From assembly GCF_013868135.1 (NCBI RefSeq), contig NZ_JACEMU010000013.1:1-64000 (forward strand): a DNA stretch of 64,000 nt. Reading direction: 5' to 3'. The translations under genes and the position numbers were made by a program. The DNA is from Paracoccus sp. S1E-3. GTDB taxonomy: Bacteria; Pseudomonadota; Alphaproteobacteria; Rhodobacterales; Rhodobacteraceae. How positions within the stretch are numbered: the stretch's first letter is position 1; every line of letters begins with the position of its first letter. Shown piece after piece: positions 1-7,939 of the stretch. The notes beneath the pieces are model-generated. The model saw only the letters and a program-made list of their open reading frames with translations, was not told where the DNA came from and did not search any database.

Positions 1-38
1 GTAACCATCCGGCGTAGGCCGCGGACGGGTGTCCGTGC

Positions 39-641
39 TCAGGGAGTGGGCTTGGGTGCTTTGGGCTTGCCGGGCCGCGGGGACCATTTCTTCGCGAGTT
101 GGTCAAAGCGTTCGACGATCCTGTCGATCCTGGCATCTTCGGGATCGAAGGTTGCACCTGACCAGCCGACCATGTCGTCGTGCTGCTCGTGGTCCGGATC
201 TGCGAGGGCTTCGAGGAATTCCTCGTAGCCCGGAGCACCGCCGACATCCTCGGGCGGGCAGGCCCCGCTGGCCTTCAGAAGCCTTGGATAGGTCACGCCC
301 GGGGTGGCCTCGGTGACCCGCTCGATCCGGATGCTGTGGTCCCAGTCATCGCCGAAGTCGTAGACATACTGGATCGTCCTGACGCCGGTATCCTCGAGCA
401 CCTTCTGCAGCGTCGCCTTCTTCGCGGGCATCGGGCCGTCGTAGAATCCGTCCGGACCGGGCACGCCCCAGCCCGCCCCCCCGGCCCTGAATTCGTAGAG
501 ATGGGTGTCCGTCCAGCCCATCGCCGCCTGGACCACCTCATGCAGCCGGTCGAGCCTGATCTTCAGCGGCACCTCGATATGGCGCATCGGCTGAGGATCG
601 ACGTCGTTCAGAAGGATCCGGAGGCGGGCGATCAGGGTCAT
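39..641 (-). CDS. IS66 passenger, plasmid pRiA4b ORF-3-like protein
   Basis: This 200-residue protein resembles the PRiA4_ORF3 family: an N-terminal segment with RLRILLNDVDPQPMR, then a WTDTHLYEF block, a YVYDFGDDWDH block and a GxCPPEDVGG block. The family is common next to transposase genes, but its function is not established. I placed the start at the ATG at 641, which overlaps the tnpC stop in an ATGA arrangement, so the two are probably translationally coupled; a longer upstream open frame lies inside tnpC. The gene ends only 38 bp from the IS left end, so it belongs to the element. Confidence 0.8.
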   Translation of the reverse strand: MTLIARLRILLNDVDPQPMRHIEVPLKIRLDRLHEVVQAAMGWTDTHLYEFRAGGAGWGVPGPDGFYDGPMPAKKATLQKVLEDTGVRTIQYVYDFGDDWDHSIRIERVTEATPGVTYPRLLKASGACPPEDVGGAPGYEEFLEALADPDHEQHDDMVGWSGATFDPEDARIDRIVERFDQLAKKWSPRPGKPKAPKPTP

Positions 642-2290
642 GCGGCCCTCCTTTGCGGTATTTGCGACCAGTTCCAGGGAAGAAGTTCCGGCAGGCGCGA
701 CAGGGGTATGTCCGGCAGCCGGGCAAGGACATCGGCCAGCCAAGCCTGCGGGTCGACGTCATTCATCTTGGCCGTGACGATCAGGGAATACATGAAGGCG
801 GCGCGGTCGCCACCGCGCGGAGATCCGGCGAAGAGCCAGGCTTTCCGCCCGAGGGCGACGCCCCGCAGCGCGCGTTCTGCTGCGTTGTTCGTCAGGCAGA
901 TGCGGCCATCATCGAGGAAGCAGGTGAAGGCGTCCCAGCGGCCGTCCTCCTCGAACATGTAGTTGATCGCCTTGGCGACGGGGTTGTGCTTCGACATTCG
1001 GGCGCGTTCGGTCCGCAACCAGTTGTGCAGATCCTGGACCATCGGGCGCACCAGCCGCTGACGGGCGTCATGGCGGGCCTCGGCGGTCAGGCCGGTGATC
1101 TCGCGCTCGGCATCGAAGATGGCGTCGAAGCGTTTGACCGATTCCAGCGCGATGGGCGAGATCTCCTCGGCCACCGATCTGCCCTTGCGGGCCGTGGCTT
1201 TGATATCCGCCAGTTCGAAGAACTTGCGCCGGGCATGCGACCAGCACAGCGCGCTCAGCACCGGCGCGGGCCTGTGGCTGGCATGATAGAGATCGTTGTA
1301 ACCGCCATAGGCGTCAGCTTGCAGGATGCCGGTCCAGCCCGTCAAATGCCGGGTCGGGTGTTCTTTCCTGCGGTCGGTTGAGAAGTAATAGAGCGCTGCC
1401 GGCGGCGCCCCACCGGCAAAGGGCCGGTCATCCCGCAGATAGGTCCAGAGCCGGGCGGTTTGCGTGCCACCTTTGGCCAGCAGCGGCACGGTCGTGTCGT
1501 CAGCATGCAATCGCTCGGCGCCGAGGACATGGGCGCGGATCAGATCGTGGATCGGCTGCAGCGCCACGGCACAGGCCCCGACCTGATCGGCCAGGGTCGA
1601 GAGGCTGATCTCGACGCCCTCCTTCGCATAGCGCTCGGCCTGCCTGTTCAGGGGCTGATGCTGGCCAAACTTCTCGAACAGCACCATGGCCAGCAGGTTC
1701 GGGCCGGCCCAGCCCCGGGGTGTCGGGTGGAACGGCGCTGGCGGCTGGCTGATCTTCTCGCAGTCGCGGCAGGTGAACTTCTCGCGGACGGTTTGCACGA
1801 CCTTCCACTGCCGCGGGATCACCTCCAGCGTCTCGGTGATGTCCTCGCCCATCTTCACGATGCGCGCCGAACCACAGCAAGTGCAGGAAGTCGGCGCCTT
1901 AACCACGACGCGCTCGCGGGGCAAATGCTCGGGGAACGGCTTGCGGGCTGGGCGGCGGCGTTCGAAGGCCGCGACCATCGCCCTCGGGCCCGTCGCCTCG
2001 GCTTTGGCCCGGTCATCGGCAATGTCGGTCTCGATGTCTTCGAGCTGCATCTCCAGTTGCTCGATCAGCCGGGCATGGCGTTCGGCACCATGGCCATATT
2101 GCTCGCGGCGGAGTTTGGCGATCTGCAGTCGGAGGTGCCGGATCATGTCTTCAGAGGCCGAGACGATCGCCTGAACCTGGGTCAACTCCCCCTTGGCGGC
2201 GACCAAGGCGTCCTCTGCGGCAGATGCGCGAGTCTCTGCCGCGGCGAGTGCGGCGCGCAGAACAGCGATCTCCGAGGTGGTCTCCGACAT
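638..2290 (-). CDS. tnpC: IS66 family transposase TnpC
   Basis: This 550-residue protein is the DDE transposase of the element. It shows the IS66 layout: an N-terminal coiled coil with leucine-zipper-like heptads (about residues 5-90), a CxxC zinc-finger pair (CTCCGSARI and CRDCEKI, about residues 135-185), and a catalytic core with HADDTTVPLL, LQADAYGGY and LTNNAAERALRG supplying the acidic residues. Its length is normal for the family and I see no frameshift. It lies downstream of tnpB after a 58 bp gap and overlaps the passenger gene by 4 bp. Confidence 0.95.
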   Translation of the reverse strand: MSETTSEIAVLRAALAAAETRASAAEDALVAAKGELTQVQAIVSASEDMIRHLRLQIAKLRREQYGHGAERHARLIEQLEMQLEDIETDIADDRAKAEATGPRAMVAAFERRRPARKPFPEHLPRERVVVKAPTSCTCCGSARIVKMGEDITETLEVIPRQWKVVQTVREKFTCRDCEKISQPPAPFHPTPRGWAGPNLLAMVLFEKFGQHQPLNRQAERYAKEGVEISLSTLADQVGACAVALQPIHDLIRAHVLGAERLHADDTTVPLLAKGGTQTARLWTYLRDDRPFAGGAPPAALYYFSTDRRKEHPTRHLTGWTGILQADAYGGYNDLYHASHRPAPVLSALCWSHARRKFFELADIKATARKGRSVAEEISPIALESVKRFDAIFDAEREITGLTAEARHDARQRLVRPMVQDLHNWLRTERARMSKHNPVAKAINYMFEEDGRWDAFTCFLDDGRICLTNNAAERALRGVALGRKAWLFAGSPRGGDRAAFMYSLIVTAKMNDVDPQAWLADVLARLPDIPLSRLPELLPWNWSQIPQRRAA

Positions 2291-2348
2291 GCCGAAGACC
2301 TATCACGAAACCCCGGAATAGTCCAATAAAACAAGGGTATTTTGACTA

Positions 2349-2699
2349 TCAACCCGCCGAGGCAGGCCGCTGCGTCCAGCGCGGATTGCGCCAGTCGATT
2401 CCTTCCAGAAGATAGCCGAGCTGCGCCGCCGAAACCGGAACGGCTGAGCCATTCTGGCTCACCGGCCAGATGAACTTCCCCGCCTCCAGCCGCTTCAGAT
2501 ACAGCGACATGCCGACCCCGTCGTGCCACAACACCTTGATCAGGTCACCCTTGCGCCCCCGGAAGCAGAAGATCTCGCCACCGTGCGGATCGCGACCCAG
2601 GCCCTGCTGGACCTTCAGCGCCAGGCTGTTCATCCCGCACCGCATGTCCGTCACCCCGCCTGCAATCCACACGCGCGCCCCCGCCGGAAAGGCGATCAT
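2349..2699 (-). CDS. tnpB: IS66 family accessory protein TnpB
   Basis: This 116-residue protein has the features of IS66 Orf2/TnpB: an early GVTDMRCGMNSLA stretch, the FCFRGRKGDLIKVLWHD block and a C-terminal LLEGIDWRNP. The family is needed for transposition of IS66 elements, but its biochemical role is unclear. Its start overlaps the tnpA stop by 4 bp (ATGA), typical of translational coupling in these elements. It looks full length. Confidence 0.93.
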   Translation of the reverse strand: MIAFPAGARVWIAGGVTDMRCGMNSLALKVQQGLGRDPHGGEIFCFRGRKGDLIKVLWHDGVGMSLYLKRLEAGKFIWPVSQNGSAVPVSAAQLGYLLEGIDWRNPRWTQRPASAG

Positions 2700-3106
2700 G
2701 CGCTGTCCAGCACCGGAAGCAGCCGCGCCAGAATGACCGGGTCAATTCCCGCAGGAACCACGAGGTGCCGGCCATTCACCAGTGTGATCGCGACTGTGAC
2801 GGCATCGGAGATCTCCAGCTCTGCCGCAGGTGATACCGATACAGGCACAGGTTCGGCAGCAATCATCACCGGCGCAAAGGTCAGGGCAGGCTCATTTCCG
2901 AGAAGGCCCTCGCGATAGTCCTTCCGCCAGCGCGTCAGCAACGCGCGAGAGATATCGTGACGCCGCGCCGTCAGCGCCACGCTGCGCGGGCGCGACAGGC
3001 TTTCCTCGACGATACGGATCTTCTCGGCAGCCGACCAGCGACGCTGCCGACCACTATCGGTCACCGAGAGAACCTCGACTTGGGAACTGAAGCTATGGGT
3101 GTCCAT
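2696..3106 (-). CDS. tnpA: IS66 family accessory protein TnpA (HTH)
   Basis: The 136-residue product has an N-terminal helix-turn-helix of the transposase-8/IS3 orfA kind: RRRWSAAEKIRIVEESL followed by SVALTARRHDISRALLTRWRKDY (about residues 20-65). IS66 TnpA proteins carry this domain and are presumed to bind the element's ends. It is the first gene of the element and its start lies about 60 bp inside the right terminal repeat. It overlaps tnpB by 4 bp. Confidence 0.9.
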   Translation of the reverse strand: MDTHSFSSQVEVLSVTDSGRQRRWSAAEKIRIVEESLSRPRSVALTARRHDISRALLTRWRKDYREGLLGNEPALTFAPVMIAAEPVPVSVSPAAELEISDAVTVAITLVNGRHLVVPAGIDPVILARLLPVLDSA

Positions 3107-3167
3107 AGCTTCAGCCTCCTACATCCATCCCGCCTTCAGCGTCAGACGGTCCTCACCGGGAGCTTAC

Positions 3168-3391
3168 TTCAGAAATCGCGGTCCAGCGGCAACGACTGTC
3201 ACCGATGGCCGTGCCGATACCGCAGTGTAGCCATTCAGAAATCGCGGTCCAGCGGCAACGCCCGCCTTGTTCCAGCGCGGCAGTTGATCAGTGTAGCCAT
3301 TCAGAAATCGCGGTCCAGCGGCAACTTCCTGAACCGCGCGAACGGCGGAGGCATAAGTGTAGCCATTCAGAAATCGCGGTCCAGCGGCAAC
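3168..3391 (-). CRISPR. Interrupted CRISPR array, type II-C-like repeats (3 full + 1 truncated)
   Basis: Three identical 36 bp repeats lie at 3224-3259, 3290-3325 and 3356-3391. A fourth copy at 3168-3193 keeps only 26 bp because the IS66 end replaces its first 10 bp. They are separated by three unrelated 30 bp spacers (3194-3223, 3260-3289, 3326-3355). On the minus strand the repeat opens GTTGCCGCTGGACC and closes GGCTACACT. The 36/30 geometry, the GTTG start and the TACACT end, which could act as a repeat-borne -10 element, fit type II-C arrays, so I infer leftward transcription. No cas gene or tracrRNA is visible; they may lie left of the window. The sequence from 3392 could hold one more spacer, but no repeat closes it. 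Confidence 0.9.
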
Positions 3392-3420
3392 GCCTGCTCC
3401 ACGCCGCGCTCAGGTGCGGA

Positions 3421-3450
3421 TGCGTCGCCCTCATGCGGAGGGGCGACGCA
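3421..3450. terminator. Strong hairpin between the CRISPR array and the rbt operon
   Basis: A perfect 10 bp inverted repeat, TGCGTCGCCC and GGGCGACGCA, flanks a 10-base loop. It sits 18 bp beyond the stop codon of the ribulokinase gene, where it could end the leftward ribitol operon and shield the array from readthrough. There is no T-tract on either strand, so rho-independent termination is uncertain. Confidence 0.45.
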
Positions 3451-3467
3451 CCCGGATCCTGCATAAT

Positions 3468-5060
3468 TCAGTCGCGCAGGCTGCGGCCGAGCTGTTGCAG
3501 GCGGACGAAGGCGTCATAGCGGCGTTGATGCACCGTCTCGGCCCCCGGTTCCGGCTGGTAGACCGAGGATTTATGCGTCATCTGCGCCATCGCCTCGGGC
3601 ATAGAGGCGAATGCCCCCGCCGCGAGCGCGCCGAGCATGGCCGAGCCGAGCAATACCGGCTCGTCGGCGCTGACCGCGACGACCGGGCGGCCGGCGGCAT
3701 CGGCCAGCAGCTGCCGGATCAGCGGCAATTGCCCCGCCCCGCCCGAGATCACGATGCGATCGACCGAAGCACCCGCCTGGTCCTGCGTCTCGATGATCTG
3801 GCGCAGACCGTAGCCTACACCGCAGAGGCCGGCGATATACAGCGCGACGAGGCTGTCCACGTCCCGCGCCATGCCAAGCCCGGCGATGATGGCGCGGGCA
3901 TGGGGGTCAGCGAAAGGCGCGCGGTTGCCCAGAAACTCGGGCACCACATGCAGACCATGGGCCAGCCCGACCACGCCCCCTGATCCGGACAGCGTTTCGG
4001 CGCGCGCCGCCAGCCAGACCGGCAGGGACTGACCCGCAGCCGCTGCGGCCTCGCGCGCCTCGGCGGCGGCGGGGTGGAAGGACAGCAATTGATCGATGGC
4101 GGCCCCGGCGGCGGACTGGCCGCCCTCGTTCAGCCACAGTCCGGGCACCATCGCCTGATAATAAGGCCCCCAGACGCCCGGCACGAAGACCGGCTGATCC
4201 GTCGAGGTCATCGTGCAGGAGGAGGTGCCGAAGACATAGGCGAGGTTGGATTGCGGGCTGCCCTCGGCGCCCACCGTGCCGATGCCGCCGGCATGCGCGT
4301 CGATCAGTCCGGCCGCAACTGGGGTGCCGGGGCTCAGCCCCAGATCGGCGGCGGCCTGATCGGTCAGCCCTTCCCCGAGCGGGGTGCCCGGCGCCACGAC
4401 CCGCTGGCCGATCCGGGCGAAATCCTGATCGGCCAGATCATTCAGCCCGATGGTGCGGAAATAATCCGGGTCCCAGCGGCCTTCATGGGCGAGATAGGTC
4501 CATTTGCAGGTGACCGTGCAGGTGGACCGCGCCAGATCACCGGTCGCCCGCCAGGACAGATAATCTGCGAGATCGAAGAACTGCCATGCCCCGTCATAGG
4601 TCTCGGGCAGGTTCTCCTTCAGCCACAGCAGCTTGGGCGTCTCCATCTCGGGCGAGATGACGCCGCCGACATAGCGCAGCACCTGGTGGCCGGTGGCGTT
4701 GATCCGTTCGGCCTGATCGACGGCGCGGTGATCCATCCAGACGATGATGTTGCGGGCATCGTCGCCCGCTTGGCTGACGGTCAGGGGCGCGCCACCCGGC
4801 CCCAGCACCACCAGCGAGCAGGTGGCGTCGAAGCCGATCCCCTTGACGCGGGCGGGATCGATTCCGGCCATGGCCTCGCGCACCGCGGCGCAGATGGCGC
4901 CCCAGATATCGTCGCTGGACTGCTCCGCCACATCGCCCGCCTCGCGCCACATGCGGATGTCGCGCTTGGCTGCGGCAAGCATGGCGCCATGTGCATCGAA
5001 CAGGCCCGCACGGGCGCTGCCGGTGCCCACATCCACGCCCAGGAAAACGGCGTCACTCAT
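3468..5060 (-). CDS. rbtK: D-ribulokinase, FGGY family
   Basis: This 530-residue FGGY-family kinase probably phosphorylates D-ribulose to D-ribulose 5-phosphate with ATP. The N-terminal phosphate-binding block GVDVGTGSARAGLFD is at about residues 8-22, a GLIDAHAGG substrate-loop block lies near the middle, and the C-terminal nucleotide-binding GGAGQLPLI is present. Length and motifs match the FGGY pentulose kinase branch rather than glycerol or xylulose kinases. The start follows an AAGGAG site. It lies 24 bp downstream of a gene almost certainly encoding ribitol dehydrogenase, which makes D-ribulose its logical substrate. L-ribulose or erythritol substrates are less likely alternatives. Confidence 0.85.
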   Translation of the reverse strand: MSDAVFLGVDVGTGSARAGLFDAHGAMLAAAKRDIRMWREAGDVAEQSSDDIWGAICAAVREAMAGIDPARVKGIGFDATCSLVVLGPGGAPLTVSQAGDDARNIIVWMDHRAVDQAERINATGHQVLRYVGGVISPEMETPKLLWLKENLPETYDGAWQFFDLADYLSWRATGDLARSTCTVTCKWTYLAHEGRWDPDYFRTIGLNDLADQDFARIGQRVVAPGTPLGEGLTDQAAADLGLSPGTPVAAGLIDAHAGGIGTVGAEGSPQSNLAYVFGTSSCTMTSTDQPVFVPGVWGPYYQAMVPGLWLNEGGQSAAGAAIDQLLSFHPAAAEAREAAAAAGQSLPVWLAARAETLSGSGGVVGLAHGLHVVPEFLGNRAPFADPHARAIIAGLGMARDVDSLVALYIAGLCGVGYGLRQIIETQDQAGASVDRIVISGGAGQLPLIRQLLADAAGRPVVAVSADEPVLLGSAMLGALAAGAFASMPEAMAQMTHKSSVYQPEPGAETVHQRRYDAFVRLQQLGRSLRD

Positions 5061-5084
5061 GGCGGTCTCCTTCGCTGAGGGGCG

Positions 5085-5816
5085 TCACAGATCGACGCTG
5101 TTGGGCAGGATCACCAGATCGCGGATGACCACGTTGCGCGGCCGCGACAGCATGAACAGCACCGCATCGGCGACCTCTTGCGGCTGCATCAGCGAGCCGT
5201 TCGCCAGCGCCTCCTCCATCTTGGCCTTGGGCCAGTCGTCCAGCAGCGCCGTCACCACCGGGCCCGGCAGAACCGCGCCCATGCGGATGCCGTGCGGACT
5301 GACCTGCCGGCGGGTGGCGTGCAGAAAGGCCTGAACGGCGAATTTCGAGGCGGTATAGACCGGCTCCCACACCACCGGGACGACACCAGCGACCGAGGAG
5401 GTGAAGATCACATCGCCGGTCTTCCGCTCGATCATGCCGGGCAGGACGGCCCGGACCGAACGGAAGGCGGCGTTGATGTTCAGATGCAGCATCCGGTCCC
5501 AGGCATCGGCGTCGCCCTCGGCCGCCGGGCCGCCGATATAGGCGCCGGCATTGGCGTGCAGAATGTCCAGCGGTGCGCCCGCCAGCGCCTCGATCTGCGC
5601 GGCGATGCCGTCGACCTGCGCGCCGTCCATCAGGTCGATGACCAGCGGCTTCGCCTTCGGCCCCAGCTCGGCGCAGAGCGTGTCCAGCCGGTCGGCGGCG
5701 CGGTCGATCAGCACGACGGTTGCGCCCTCGGCCAGCAGGGTTTTTGCGCATGCAAGCCCGATCCCCGAGGCCGCGCCGGTGATCGCCGCGACCTTGCCCT
5801 TCATCAGATCCGTCAT
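5085..5816 (-). CDS. rbtD: Ribitol 2-dehydrogenase (SDR)
   Basis: A 243-residue classical short-chain dehydrogenase that should oxidise ribitol to D-ribulose with NAD+. The cofactor motif TGAASGIG is at residues 13-20 and the catalytic YTASK at 154-158, with serines at 140-141. Long stretches match what I recall of Klebsiella ribitol dehydrogenase, including [59 protein letters not shown] and the terminal VILPNSVDL, which is the main reason for the specific call. A purine-rich AAGGAAGGAA precedes the start. It lies between the ABC permease and the kinase in one operon. Confidence 0.92.
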   Translation of the reverse strand: MTDLMKGKVAAITGAASGIGLACAKTLLAEGATVVLIDRAADRLDTLCAELGPKAKPLVIDLMDGAQVDGIAAQIEALAGAPLDILHANAGAYIGGPAAEGDADAWDRMLHLNINAAFRSVRAVLPGMIERKTGDVIFTSSVAGVVPVVWEPVYTASKFAVQAFLHATRRQVSPHGIRMGAVLPGPVVTALLDDWPKAKMEEALANGSLMQPQEVADAVLFMLSRPRNVVIRDLVILPNSVDL

Positions 5817-5834
5817 ATCGAAATTCCTTCCTTC

Positions 5835-7079
5835 TTAGCCACGGCCGTGGCTGGCACGGGACTGGCGGGCCAGGCTGTCGACAATGACCGCGATGGCCAG
5901 AACAGCGCCGGTGATCATGTAGCGCAGCGACGAGCTGAGGTTGAGCAGCGTCAGCCCGTTCGAAATCGCCTGAATGACCAGGATCCCCAGAAGCGCCGAC
6001 CAGGCCGAGCCGCGCCCGCCGAACAGCGAGGTGCCGCCGATCACCGCCGCAGCGATCGCGTTCAGGTTCACGTCACCCGTTCCCGCCTGCTGGCTGGCGG
6101 TGGCGAGGCGCGCCGAGGCCAGAACGCCGCCCAATGCCGCCAGCGAGGAGCACAGCATGAAGGCGCTCATGCGGATGCGGTTGACGTTGATGCCGGAACG
6201 CCGGGCCGCCTCGCGGTTGCCGCCGACCGCGAACATCGAGCGGCCCCATTTCGTACGCGTCAGCAGATAGTTCATCACCACCACCAGCAGCACGAACAGC
6301 CCGAACATATAGGGCACGCCGCGCCCCTGATTCAGGTAGACCACCGCAATCAGCAGCGCCGCGGTCAGCAGACCGGCCTTGGCCAATAGCACGCTGAGGC
6401 CGGGGCTGGACAGGTTCGCGGCGGCCCGGCGGCGCATGACGGACAGCCCGTTCACCACCATGACGACGCCCGGCAGGATCGCCAGCAGAAGGCTCAACCA
6501 ATGCGGCATGATCAGGATCTGGCCGAATTTCACCAGCGCCGAATTGTAGCTGAGGTTGATCGAGCCGGTCGGCCCGAGGATGTAAAGCTGCATCCCCAGC
6601 AGCGCCAGCAGCCCCGACAGGGTGGAGACGAAGCTGGGCATGCCGAACCGGTTCAGCAGCGTGGCATAGATCATGCCCATGACCGCGCCCGCCGCCAATG
6701 CGGCGAGGATCGCCACCGCCACCGGCAGGCCCATATTGGCCCAAAGAACCCCGATCAGCGCCGAGGCAAGCCCGCTCATCGATCCGACGGACAGGTCGAT
6801 CTCGCCAAGGATCAGCACGCAGACGATGCCGAGCGAGATGCAGCCCACGGCGGCAGCATCGAACAACAGGTTCACCAGGTTGTTCGGCGCCAGAAAGACA
6901 GGGTTCAGCGAGGCGAAGACGGCGGAAATCAGCACCAGCCCGACAGCGACGGGCAGCATGCCCAGATCGCCCGAACGGACGCGGTCGACAAAGGCACGGA
7001 TGGCGCCGCCAATGCCCTCGTCATGGCGGACGCGGCTGTCGGACCGGTCGAGCGCGGCGGGTTTGTTCGGATCGCTCAT
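5835..7079 (-). CDS. Sugar ABC transporter permease (RbsC/FrcC type)
   Basis: The 414-residue protein is a hydrophobic BPD_transp_2 family permease with about ten membrane segments and the diagnostic GEIDLSVGSMSGLASALIGV block near residue 100, plus GGTSLFGGRGS near the C terminus. In this CUT2-type family a permease homodimer is driven by an ATPase and fed by an RbsB-like binding protein, all of which are encoded next door. An extra hydrophilic stretch near the middle (MRRRAAANLSSPG) makes it longer than E. coli RbsC. Its start overlaps the ATPase stop by 4 bp. The substrate inferred from context is ribitol. Confidence 0.88.
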   Translation of the reverse strand: MSDPNKPAALDRSDSRVRHDEGIGGAIRAFVDRVRSGDLGMLPVAVGLVLISAVFASLNPVFLAPNNLVNLLFDAAAVGCISLGIVCVLILGEIDLSVGSMSGLASALIGVLWANMGLPVAVAILAALAAGAVMGMIYATLLNRFGMPSFVSTLSGLLALLGMQLYILGPTGSINLSYNSALVKFGQILIMPHWLSLLLAILPGVVMVVNGLSVMRRRAAANLSSPGLSVLLAKAGLLTAALLIAVVYLNQGRGVPYMFGLFVLLVVVMNYLLTRTKWGRSMFAVGGNREAARRSGINVNRIRMSAFMLCSSLAALGGVLASARLATASQQAGTGDVNLNAIAAAVIGGTSLFGGRGSAWSALLGILVIQAISNGLTLLNLSSSLRYMITGAVLAIAVIVDSLARQSRASHGRG

Positions 7080-7885
7080 GCGGGCTGCTCCAGTTCTTCC
7101 TTGCGGGCGCGACGGCGCGAAACGGCGTTTTCGGTGGCCCCGGTGATGGCGGCGACCAGTTCGGAATTCGAGGTCTCGGCGGTGAAGATGCCGTTGTTGC
7201 GACCCAGACGCAGCACCACGATGCGGTCGGCGACGGCGCGCACGTCTTCCATATTGTGCGAAATCAGGACGACGCCGTGCCCGCGATCGCGCACCCGCTC
7301 AATCAGGTTCAGCACCTCGGCGGTCTGGGCCACGCCAAGCGCGGCGGTCGGTTCATCCAGCATGATGATCTTGGGGTCGAGCAGCAGCGAGCGGGCGATG
7401 GCGACGGTCTGGCGCTGCCCGCCCGAGAGCGACGCGATGGGCTCGCGGACCGAGGGGATGCGCGCGGCCAGCTCGCGCAGCAGGGTCCAGGCCCGGACCT
7501 CCATCTGCACCTCGTCGAGCGCCCAGGGCTTCAGTTCGTGACCCAGAAACAGGTTTGCGACCACGTCGAGATTCTCGCACAGGGCCAAGTCCTGAAACAC
7601 TGTCGCGATGCCCATTTCCAGCGCCTTGCCGGGGCTGTCCAGCGTCACCGGCTGACCCATGAATTCGATGCTGCCGGCGGTCGGCTGATGCACACCGGCC
7701 AGCACCTTGACCAGCGTCGATTTGCCCGCGCCGTTATCGCCCACGAGGGCCACGACCTCGCCCGCGTTGATGTCCAGATCGATATCGGTCAGCGCGGAAA
7801 CCGCCCCGAACTGTTTGGACACGCCGCGCAGTTTCAGGATCGGCTCGCCCTTGGCGGCATGCGTGGTCGGTTGGCTGGTGGCCAT
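7076..7885 (-). CDS. Sugar ABC transporter ATP-binding protein (single domain)
   Basis: A 269-residue ATPase with Walker A GDNGAGKS (about residues 52-59), signature LSGGQRQTV, Walker B IIMLDEPTAAL and switch histidine in VLISHNM. It has a single nucleotide-binding domain, like the fructose transporter FrcA, rather than the tandem domains of RbsA/AraG. It sits between binding protein and permease genes and overlaps the permease start, so it should energise the same importer. Confidence 0.9.
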   Translation of the reverse strand: MATSQPTTHAAKGEPILKLRGVSKQFGAVSALTDIDLDINAGEVVALVGDNGAGKSTLVKVLAGVHQPTAGSIEFMGQPVTLDSPGKALEMGIATVFQDLALCENLDVVANLFLGHELKPWALDEVQMEVRAWTLLRELAARIPSVREPIASLSGGQRQTVAIARSLLLDPKIIMLDEPTAALGVAQTAEVLNLIERVRDRGHGVVLISHNMEDVRAVADRIVVLRLGRNNGIFTAETSNSELVAAITGATENAVSRRRARKEELEQPA

Positions 7886-7908
7886 TCGCTGTCTCCTCCC
7901 CGGATGAT

Positions 7909-7933
7909 GGCGCGCGGCGCGGAGCCGCGCGCC
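7909..7933 (-). terminator. Intercistronic hairpin after the ribitol-type binding protein gene
   Basis: Perfect 10 bp arms GGCGCGCGGC and GCCGCGCGCC enclose a 5-base loop in the 54 bp gap between the binding-protein gene and the ATPase gene. No T-run follows. Such hairpins behind binding-protein genes typically stabilise the upstream mRNA or cause partial termination, giving excess binding protein; that role here is inferred. Confidence 0.55.
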
Positions 7934-7939
7934 CGACGG

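Larger units (their letters stand above)
1..3167. mobile_element. Complete IS66-family insertion sequence
   Basis: The element carries the three IS66 genes tnpA, tnpB and tnpC on the minus strand plus a passenger gene. Its ends are imperfect inverted repeats: the left end reads GTAACCATCCGGCGTAGGCC, and the reverse complement of the right end reads GTAAGCTCCCGGTGAGGACC, both opening with the GTAA typical of the family. IS66 elements usually duplicate 8 bp of target. The 8 bp after the right end are TTCAGAAA, which lie inside a CRISPR repeat; the left flank is outside the window, so the duplication cannot be confirmed. All genes are open, so the element looks intact and possibly active. Confidence 0.93.

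Noticed and set aside
3392..3421. A possible fourth spacer after the last repeat
   Set aside because: No repeat, even a degenerate one, follows at 3422, so it cannot be told from flanking sequence.
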